From positions 5,726,980-5,790,979 of the forward strand of contig CM056723.1 in NCBI GenBank assembly GCA_029844215.1: a DNA stretch of 64,000 nt. Reading direction: 5' to 3'. The notes beneath the pieces are model-generated. The model did no database searches. It saw only the letters and a program-made list of their open reading frames with translations, and was not told the origin of the DNA. Shown here piece after piece: positions 55,103-64,000 of this stretch. The position numbers and the translations under genes are program-made. Position 1 is the stretch's first letter. Each line of letters starts with the position of its first letter. This stretch comes from Przewalskia tangutica (Eukaryota > Streptophyta > Magnoliopsida > Solanales > Solanaceae).

Positions 55103-58100
55103 TGTCGCGCCCGTTTTCGGCCGCGGTATTTTCTAAATAATAGCGAGCCCTGCTTAAGTAAAAAAATGTTAGAAAATAAATAATAAAATGCTAAATAATT
55201 AAAAAGGGTGCTAAAATGTAAAAGGGGTGCTTAAAAGTGCTAAAAATGTTAAAATTGCAAAAGATGCTAAAGTTTAAAAGGGTTGCTACAATGCTAAGGG
55301 TTCGCGGAGTCGCCACCTAATTAATTTGGGTGAATTAGGACACCTAAATGTTTAACTAGTTTAAAGTAAAACATTAACTCCATTTTATGGTCTGCTAAAC
55401 TTAGTGAGATTCTGGGTAAGGGTTCTTTATTAATCTAGAGGGAAGGGGTTAGGCACCCTCTAAGATCCGCTAACTTGCGGTTATCCTGCCAAACCTAGGG
55501 TAATTATTATATTTTAAAAAATGCAAAGTAAAAGATCTTCCCGCTTAATAAAATGCTAAAAAAAATGTTAAAATGTTTAAAGGTGCTTAAGTCTAAAAAG
55601 GGCAAAAGGTGTTATAAATAAATAAAAGAGCCAAATGCTAAATGTTTAAAGTGCTTAAAATACTAAAGGTTGCTAAAAGGCATTAAATGATAGAAGGGTG
55701 CTAAAGGTGCTAAGAAGTGCTTAAAAGTGCTAAATGCTAAAGCGCCGAATAATTAATAAAATGTTAGGAAATAAATGCTAGCATGTTAAAATGTTTGAAA
55801 GGTGCTTAAAGTATCAAAAGGGGCTAAAGGGTGCTAAGGAATGCAAAATGTTAAGATGCTATTTTGAGAGTTTAAGAAAAAATCTGTTTATGGATTTTAA
55901 CAAATTGTTGGTTTTATGATGCAAATTAGGTTATTATTTTTTGCCGATTTTAAACATGCCTAATAGCCCCAAAAGACAAATAAAGTAGAAGCGTATTCCT
56001 AAAATGTAATTACTTCCCGTCTCATATATTTAAAGACCTAATTGCTAGAAGTTCTCCTATTAATTACAAAATTAAATAATAAAATTACAATAAACAAATA
56101 AAGGCATAAAAATAAGACAAGAAAGTTAAGAGAGTGAAGGGATTGGAGCGGATGACTCAGTCCTGTTTGTTTTTTTAGGAGTTTCTGAAGCGGGAATGCG
56201 AATGCGGATGCGGGTCGCCATTTGAAATGGCTTGCGATGAGTCTCGCCGTGAGACTCTTTGCTCCGATGTGTGCCATGTAAACAAGGAAAAGATAAGGAT
56301 TAGTATACACTCGAACTTGTCAATTAATAAATAAGCATTTAGCAAACTTCAACACACAATTTATATCAAAACCCGTATATTCGTGAATAAACAAATGAGG
56401 TCGATGCAATGATAAACGATGAAGCACGTAGAGGGGACTTAACCCAAATATACGCATGGGCCAGCTAATAATGCAAAGGTAAGAATGAATACTCATGGGC
56501 CTAGGAAGACCTATTACAACTTGTTAGGACAGCTTAAGGGTCACAGGTATGGGTTGAACCCAGTATGCCTATGTACGGTAGCCAAATATGAATGTTACAA
56601 TGTTATACCTAAAGTTATTGAATAAGACAGTCAGTGCATTTAGTGTATATTCAGAGCAAACAGAGAATCAGTGACAGAAGTTGATGTCCAGAATAAGTAC
56701 ACACAGGATGTATACATGGAGGTTCAGTATAGCAAAGAATGGGATCATTTCCGAAGTTCTATAGGCTTAACTATTTACAAAGAGCATACGTGGTGACATC
56801 TTAGGAGTTCAAAAGTTCATCATGAAGTTTTAACTAGCTGTTTAACTATCTAGCATTTAATTATTACTCTTAGAATCAATTCGACACAAATTTATAATCC
56901 TGTCAAATATATCAGATCTAGATTTGTCTTAAACTAACACAAAAGTAGGTGCAAAATATGGATTTCCATTTAACAACCACTCATACATGTATCATAAATG
57001 AAAACACCTCTTCTCCACCTATCTTTGAACATGATTAAATGCACATTATATTTTACAGATCACCAAACATGGTTTATGATCCAATTTTGCTAAAACAGTA
57101 GACAAAACAGGATCGACAACAAACAATGGGCCGATTTAAGCTGCGATTGAGGGAAACACAGGACATATTAGGTGCATAAGAATGATAATCACCAAGGTGA
57201 TCAAATCCACCCAGACAATATTTCAAGAGCGTAATGGAGGCATTTGGACTTAAATCGCCCCTAAGATACTATTCATGCTGTCATTGCTCAAATATCACGT
57301 AAAATACCAACATTTTTACTAGTAACCAATTTAAGAAGGGTAACAGAATAAGACATGATTCCGTATTAGTGACTCTAACATAATCGGCAAGTATCCAAAA
57401 TCTCATTTAGTTAAGACTAGCGTTAGACAATGTGTCGACCTAATACATTATAAAAACCTATGAATACATTAAACCAGCTTTTTAACTTCAATAATCGATT
57501 CATGTTTAACTGTTTTAACATGATGAGCATTTAATATACACAAGACGATTGCTATAATACTTGCAATAACCATGGACTAGATGAATATAAGTAACACGAC
57601 TCAGTCGATCCCATAATATTCAAACACAAAAAAAAAACTATTCTATTCAAACCACACAAAGAAATACTTAACAAAACACATTAACAAACACGATGCGACT
57701 ATTAATAGCAATTAGTACTAACTAAACAAAGTTCGCAATTAATTTGATAAGCATAAACAGCTATTAATATTGACTTAGTACATGTTTAATCAACAGACAT
57801 AGAGACACACGGTGTAATCGATATCGAATTTAAGATCGAAAGGATAATGATTTTACCTTCTTCCGCAATGACCGGCAACAGATCAAGTCGTCGGTCCAAT
57901 CGACGGGTTTTGGGTTTTGCGATGCGAATGAAAGGGCGAGGTTCTCTGCTGGTTTTGGGGTTTGCGACGCGAATGAAAGGGCGAGGTTCTCTGCTCTGTG
58001 TTCCACTGCTGCTAAGGGTTTCGATGCTATCGGTTCCCTAAATTGCTATGTAGTTCCTCCCTCTGAGCTCTGAATCGATGCTCTGACTCTCCTATGTTCG

Positions 58101-59292
58101 ACACTGCTGCCAAGGGTTATTGACTGCCCCCCTTCTATCGATGCCTTTGCATGTGCTTTAATAGCCCCATTTGGGTTCCAAGTTAGGTAAACCGCCAAGG
58201 AGATCCGATTGATTCGACGAGATTCGTGCTTGATTTGGTGCGATTTGAACCGATTTCGTATTGATTCTTACGATTTGTGAAGGATATGGTAAGGGCGAGC
58301 TGGCTTAGCTTGCGTGGGTAAGGAAGGTCCCGGATTCTCCGGCGAGAATCTCGGGTCGAACAAGGTAAGGTATTGCGCGATTGGGAAGGTGCGTGACCAG
58401 GGTTCTTCGTTTGGCTTTCTTTTGTCTTTGTCGACGAGAAGGGTAGGGAATAAAATGGGCTTGGGTGAAGAGCCTTGTGGTGATAAGGGGAAAAAAATGG
58501 GCTCATGGGGTGAAAACAAAGCTAGAGAATCGGGCCCGCGTGGAGTCGCGGATGGTCATTGAAATTTGCGTTTTGGATTGGGTTATTTAGGGTATTAGTT
58601 AGGTAGTTTTAATTAGGAGTTAATTAATTAATTAGCTAGTTAATTCTAGGTAAGTGTATTATTAATTAATTAACAAATGTGATTAAATTAATTAGGTGCT
58701 TTATTATAATTATCTAGGTGCTACATTAGTCTAATTATTTAGGTGCTAAATTAGTCTAATTATTTAGGTGCTAAATGCGGGCGCGTTATTTAATTAATGC
58801 TTAATACTTTAGAATGTGACGCTATTATTTAAAATCTTATTGTTATGCATTATTGCGAAGTTAAATTAAAATTGCATTGAGTTTATATTAAATTACTTAA
58901 ATGCTGAATGCAAGTACGATATTTAAGAATCGTTTAAAGCTTTATAAATGCGGTGCTATTAAATGCATATATCAGATTAAAATTGATTTTAAATTACAAA
59001 TAAATGCGGCTATGCTACCTGACACGACGTTATCGCTAAATTATTTATTTTATGCATTTATTAATTATTTAAGAATTACGACAAAGCTTAAAGTTAATAA
59101 GTGCGGGCGCGGGACTCTAAATGCTTAAGACTTTACGTAAGACGCGATGCCATTATTAAATTATTTATTTATGCCTGTATTTAATGTTTTATTGTTGTAT
59201 TTTATTATAGAAATCCTAAAAAATTATTTTACAAAATTAGTGTAATTTTATGGTTAATGGCTGGACGGGAGGGTCAAAATTGGGTGTCAACA
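55103..59292 (-). mobile_element. 4.2-kb solo LTR, family C copy 2 (TSD AGCGG)
   Basis: On the minus strand it starts TGTTGACACCCAATTTTGAC and ends CGGGCGCGACA. AGCGG lies at 55098-55102 and 59293-59297. The left part holds many AAATGCTAAA-type words, a GGAGTCGCCACC block and GATCCGCTAACTTGCGGTTA, which also occurs in 30498-35689 (about 30720-30740). A GTAAACAAGGAAAAG..TTAGTATA block matches the other copy as well. No gag or pol. Two GCGAATGAAAGGGCGAGG units (57925-57942, 57970-57987) form a 45-bp tandem pair. Confidence 0.85.
57910..58000. repeat. 45-bp tandem pair in the solo LTR
   Basis: Two successive copies of a unit containing GGTTTTGCGA.GCGAATGA and GCGAGGTTCTCTGCT in the family C solo LTR, with few differences. 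Confidence 0.8.
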
Positions 59293-59297
59293 AGCGG

Positions 59298-60027
59298 AAT
59301 TTGTAGCCCGGATGGTTGAACTAGCCGATAATGATATGCGATAATTACAAGAGCTCGGACGTATCTATGAGCGTGTTTCAGAGATCCCGTATCATGTAGC
59401 GGATGGTTGTGGTCATGCTCATGAAGGCGATGGTGATAGAGGTGGTGATGTCATAAGGGGTGTCATAGAGGGTGAGGTTAGAGGGGCTGATGGTCGAGAG
59501 GGTGGGGACAAAGAGGTTGGTGGCCGAGGGAATGGTGGTAGAGGTGATGGCGGTGGAGACCTCCGTCTAGTAGATGAGTCTGACTATCATTCTACCGTTC
59601 CTGCTCTAATCCAGCAGCATCCGTCGACTTTAGAGCTCCCGACGACTTCTTACCGACTATCGACACCTCTATATACGCTGACGTAGCTATATTCAGATCA
59701 CATTGACTGGATATCAGTAGAGGTATCACTGTCTACACAACCATAGTTCATGATCCAAAGGGTGAGCAGCCAGTTTGTGATCTACAGAGTGGCCAGGAGC
59801 CGGAGTACGACGATGCATTCATGGACTTCAACATGTTTCAGAGCCTAGAGATAAGTGTTTAAAATAATTATTTTAATAAATTAAAATATTTATATTGATT
59901 ATTTAATAATTTTTCATATCTTAGGATCCAGCTCTGGCACCATCTACAGCTCTAGCTCTGGCCCCGCTCTGAGACCGCTGAGGAGCCATATCAGGAGCCC
60001 GTTGTTAGGCGATTTCCACGTGCTCAT
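59298..60027 (+). pseudogene. PMD/MAIN-like pseudogene, 3' part
   Basis: Directly after the solo LTR the frame resumes with EFVARMVELADNDMR, a stop, LQELGRIYERVSEIPYHVAD, then a Gly/Asp/Arg-rich stretch (GGRGNGGRGDGGGDLRLVDE) and ALIQQHPSTLELPTTSYRLS. A possible intron (about 59860-59922, ending CATATCTTAG) precedes DPALAPSTALALAPL. The tail reads towards RRFPRAHA, usual for MAIN-like proteins, where the next LTR begins. With 53380-55097 it forms one broken gene. Confidence 0.7.
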
Positions 60028-61245
60028 GCAAGTGTACGTATCGTTACAAGTAATATAGTCTTGTAAGACCGAATTTATCATCCACAGAGAGTGGTTTCTA
60101 ATTACCGAACATCTATTCTAGGTTATCTATTTGGCAAACGATAATTGATTTGAGTTTTTATCTAACTACTAGAATAATTGCAAGAAGTAAACTCAATTGT
60201 TGAGGTTTAATCAGTTATGAAGGAATTGGGCTTCCAATATCCTCGACTATCAACTATTTTCAATCCCTAATGCAACTAGAATGACTTCTTTTTCTACGTT
60301 AAGATAGCGGTTAACTAGACTGTCTTATATTCCGGTTAGGATATATAATCGCTCAACCCCAGTGCAGAACCCTTCTATATTTCTATGATAGAATTTACCA
60401 CATAGGAGGATTAAGAACAATAACCTATAATGCTACACAAGTATCGGGGTACTTTCGTCTGCGATTTTAACCTATGTCTTTTCAATTACAACATATCCAA
60501 ATATCTCCTCTCGGTTCTTGATTCGAAATCATATAGATTATGATCATTAATGGCCAGTTAACTATCAAACATTCATACCAAATATTGAATAAATCTTAAT
60601 CAAGTGAAGAAAAAATCAATCTAATGCATTAATTAATGAAATAGAGTTTCAAGCGATTCAATAGGAAAACCCTAATAAAGTGTTTAGCTCCTAGTCATAG
60701 TCACGCTAAGAACTAATACAAATACCAACATAATCTGAATTGAAAACTAAAGAAAGAAAAAGTACTTAGAATTAGGTCTCCAATGGTAGCCTCCAATTTG
60801 TCTCCAATTGTGTTCTGTGATAGAATGTCCGACTCCCTTCAATAGAATAATCCCTAGGGCTTAAGTATGTTTCAAATTTCGTGCCCTATGGGCCCTTCTG
60901 CCCTTGGCCAAATTTACTCCGGATTCTGAATTTCAGACGCAGACCGCTGATTCAGAATGGCACCGTGGTGCCGAAGTCCCGCGGTTCTTCGATCTTCCGC
61001 ACCGCGGCCTCGCTGGGCGCCGCAGTGCTGCTTTGCCTTCGTCTGAATCTCCAATTTTCAACCTTTTGCTGCCTCTGAATCATCCTTTTATGCCCACTTT
61101 CCCCTCATTTTCGTCATTTTGCCTTTTTGAACCGTTGTGACTCAAAAGAAAGGAAAACGACCCTAACACTACACTTATTTAAACGAAAATGGGAAAAATA
61201 CTAACTAAAAATGACTCAAAAAGCGTATACAAAATACGCCTAACA
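60028..61245 (-). mobile_element. LTR, family B copy 2 (end-truncated 3' LTR)
   Basis: In minus sense it starts TGTTAGGCGTATTTTGTATA (61245) and runs to GCACTTGCGT-like sequence at 60028, lacking the last 30 or so bases of the family (..AAATCGCACATCA). It is collinear with 20391-21693 in reverse. The U3 includes the GC-rich block with GGCACCGTGGTGCC (about 60958). To its right in minus sense lies the internal region 61246-63263, so it is most likely the 3' LTR of that element. Confidence 0.75.
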
Positions 61246-63039
61246 AATACTCCCAAACATAACCTTTGCTCGCCCTCGAGCAAAGATCAAAACAAAAACA
61301 AAGAAACAGAAAGAAAACTGACTCAAAAGACTCTAATCAAACAACTGCACAAGGTTACTTAGAAAAGCATGAATGTCAGTTGGATAATATGTTGGAACAT
61401 ACATAGCATGAATTTAGAAATCTAGAATTTCAAGTCAGATAGTTCACAAATTCATTTCAATTATAATCAATGGAAGTACAAACACCTAACCTATGCATGT
61501 CAATTTCATTCTATCTTTCCCAAAATGTTATAGACCTGTTTACTTGATATTCTCCACTAATCATAGACATACATATTAAAGATCATCAGGACTTTAAAGG
61601 GTTGTAATGTAGACTTAGGCAGGGGTAGGTAAAAATAGGCATTTTAGGCTCAAATTACGTACCATAAACTATTTTCATTCAACTCATTCTTCTTTCTTTT
61701 TGACTTTCTTTTTGACTTTCTTTTTAGTCTCATACATATCCTCTTCCCTCATTTCTTTTGATAGAATGAGACATATTATAACAAGCACCCCCAAACTTAG
61801 ACTTTTACATATTTTTTATTGGGGTGTATCAAATTTTCATTCTCTTTTTATCTCTTTTTTCAACACTTTTTTATTCCAAAAATCTTCAATTATCACTTAT
61901 GGCACAAACATGGAATCATAGGGTGTCAAACAAAAATATTATTTTAGGCTCAACGGGGCTGACTAAGGATACAATTTATGTCAGAGTAAGTAATGAATGG
62001 TCAGAAGGGCTATCAAAGAAATGCCTGAATCATCTCCCTAAACATGTACATATTAACTATTTCGCCTCAAATAACAAGCAAACAGATTTTCTAGACATTT
62101 TCAACCTTTCTTTCCATAACTGACAACACATAGGCTAAGCACAACTATCTCAAATAATTAGATTTTCATGAATTTTTGGCATATCTAACTTAAGCACACA
62201 GATTTTAGCTTCTAATTCCATTACATTATCCGACTTAATTCACTAGGCGTTTGCAGCAACTACATCATGCATGATCATAAAAAAATTGACTCATATAGAC
62301 ACAATAAAAGACACAAAAACACAATCAAAACGACGACTCAAAAACAGAAACACAAAAATAAAATAAGTACCCTCCCAAACTTAAACGACTCATTGTCCCA
62401 AATGTGTAACGACTCAAAAATTAAAAAGGGACGACTTACAGACATAGCGGTTCAAGATTGTGGCGAATGTGACATATGTTGCATTGAAACGGTATCTGTG
62501 GGAAGAGATTTGGTGATTTAGGGCTTTTTATTTCTGAAATCACGCTTCGGCACCGCGGGCCTGCAGAATGGCACCGTGGTGCCGACCCGATTCCGTGTTT
62601 CCACCATTTTCTTCGTGCTTAGTCTCCGATTCCCTCACATGTCATCACAACACAACCAAAAATACCATCAAGTGATACTTTTCAAGTTAAACTAATTGCA
62701 TGTTTAAACCTTGAGTTGCCTCCCAAGCAGCGCTGTCTTTAACGTCTTTTAGCCGGACGCTGGTCATTTATTCAATCACTGGGGTAAATTACCCCCACAA
62801 CCCATTCATTTGAAAATCATTTTTCTCTTCCTTAATCTATTCATCTTTTTCACAGGGTCGGGTTTAGCAAGATTTACCTTTTTGTCAGCTTTCATCTCAC
62901 CAACTTTTGTTTCAGCACTCATACTGACCTGTGGGTTTATCGTTGTCGCGGTGATCCCCCTGCCTTTGGATTGTTCTTGTTGGGATGATGTGTCAGTTGT
63001 GCTCACCGCAAATCATTTGTTGCTGGCTTGGGATTAAAT
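61246..63039 (-). mobile_element. Internal non-coding part of a Ty3-gypsy-like element
   Basis: It lies between the family B LTR and a gag fragment. The stretches GCTCGCCCTCGAGC, AGCACCCCCAAACTTAG, CCCTCCCAAACTTAAAC and TTGCCTCCCAAGCAGCGC are typical of the region between coding sequence and 3' LTR in such elements. There is no pol, so most of the coding region was deleted or never present (LARD-like). The 62806-63006 minus frame is Lys-rich and not recognised. The palindrome GGCACCGTGGTGCC occurs again here near 62568. Confidence 0.6.
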
Positions 63040-63263
63040 GGTAGATTTGAAAATCTTAAACACCATCTCCTCTTCTAGGACCCTTAGTCTCAACTCTCCC
63101 TTTAACTTTGCAGCCTTTGAATGAGGGAAGAACTTTGCAAGAAATTTTTGGGCTAAATCCTGCCATGTGGTGACGGAGTTGGCAGACAGTGAGTTCAACC
63201 AGCTCTTGGCTCTGTCCCTAGTGAGAACGAGAAGAGCCTCAATCTAATGGTGTCGTCAGTAAC
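63040..63263 (-). pseudogene. Ty3-gypsy gag fragment
   Basis: Minus-strand translation gives TDDTIRLRLFSF, a frame shift, RDRAKSWLNSLSANSVTTWQ and DLAQKFLAKFFPHSKAAKLK, the conserved core of the gag (retrotrans_gag) domain of Ty3-gypsy elements, where forms near LRLRLFPFSLRDKA and WDDLAEKFL are usual. It is cut at 63264 by an LTR of family B, leaving less than half the domain. Confidence 0.8.
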
Positions 63264-64000
63264 TGATGCGCGATTTATGCACACACTAAACGCAAGTGCA
63301 CGTGTCGTGACAAGTAATATAGTCTAGAAGACCGAGTTATCGTCCTCAGGGACTGGTTTTCATGTACCGATTATCTATGCTATAGTTTCTATTTGGTTAA
63401 CGTTAATTGAGTTGGAATTCTAAACTAATAATGCAGGAAATAAACTAATTATAAAAATACTTTGATTTAAATCAGTTATGATGACGAATTAGGGCTTCCA
63501 AGATCATCAACTATCCACTCTATTCAATCCTTAATACAATTAGACTAACTTCTTCTTCTACGTTAAGATAGCAGGTTAACTAGACCTTTTTATACTCCTG
63601 TTAAGGTAATATAAACACTCAACCCCAATGGAGAACCCTTCTACCTTTCGGTGACAAGATTGACTATAAAGGAGGATTAAGAACAATAACCTATTAAGCT
63701 TCACAAGTATCAGGGTACTTTCGTCCACGATGTAAACCCATGTTTATTCAACTATAGCATATTCACAATCTCCCCTTTCGGATTTCGATTAGAACTCATA
63801 TAAGTGATGATAACTAGTGATCAATTAATTATCAAGCAATCAAAACAACTATTGAATAAATCTTAAACAAGTGAAGAAGAAATCAACTAATTTATTAATT
63901 CATGAATAAGAGTTTCAAGAGAATCACAAGGAAATCCCTAACAAAGTAATTAGCTCCTAGCCATAGTCACGCTAAGAACTAATATAATCTCCATACATGA
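63264..64000 (-). mobile_element. LTR, family B copy 3, runs off the window
   Basis: In minus sense it ends GCATAAATCGCGCATCA at 63264 and is collinear with 20391-21693 in reverse up to the window edge. The left flank GTAAC (63259-63263) would be the target duplication; its partner is outside the window. It directly interrupts gag, with no primer-binding site after it, so it inserted into an older element instead of being that element's own 5' LTR. Confidence 0.8.

Overview
This is a plant nuclear chromosome window, dense in transposons and poor in genes. Introns with GT/AG borders, solo LTRs, MITEs, a tRNA-derived SINE, an RTE-type LINE tail and several Ty1-copia relics all point to a eudicot. 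Solanaceae is my best guess from the look of the repeats, but that is inference.

Only two genes look intact. One is a four-exon minus-strand gene (8185-11169) for a 707-residue DUF4378 protein of the TRM32-like type; a CACTA-type MITE sits in its first intron. The other is a single-exon plus-strand gene (44547-45791) for a two-FAS1-domain arabinogalactan protein, closest to FLA4/SOS5. A degenerate plant mobile domain (PMD/MAIN-like) pseudogene lies at about 53380-60020 and is split by a 4.2-kb solo LTR. A 78-bp orphan first exon (15324-15401) is only a candidate.

Layout. 1-4547: organelle-like or unrecognised DNA interrupted by a 1.5-kb solo LTR. 4556-7630: two hAT-type MITEs around a copia RT/RNase H relic. 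8185-11169: the DUF4378 gene. 11437-24665: a 25-G tract and two decayed minus-strand copia elements, separated by a LINE tail, a doubled MITE and a Stowaway; the second copia holds a 1.3-kb solo LTR. 25374-37201: a copia element with both LTRs and a perfect ACTCC target duplication; its 5' LTR carries a SINE and its pol carries a 5.2-kb solo LTR, which itself contains a long inverted repeat and a MITE. 37207-44340: decayed repeats and a fourth copia relic. 44547-45791: FLA4-like gene. 46257-50315: more MITEs, including a 1-kb element with TAA duplication. 50321-51857: second copy of the first solo LTR family, inverted. 52750-60020: AT-rich repeats and the split PMD pseudogene. 60028-64000: a gag-bearing Ty3-gypsy-like remnant and another LTR running off the window.

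At least three LTR families occur more than once. I found target duplications by eye at both ends of many insertions, so the order of nesting can be read directly. I found no cooperating gene cluster and nothing I would call a new multi-gene system. The most unusual structures are the promoter-bearing inverted repeat at 32749-33352 and a two-copy MITE family with a GC-rich minisatellite core (34815-35144, 46257-46562). Family names come from recognising translated motifs and are not database results.
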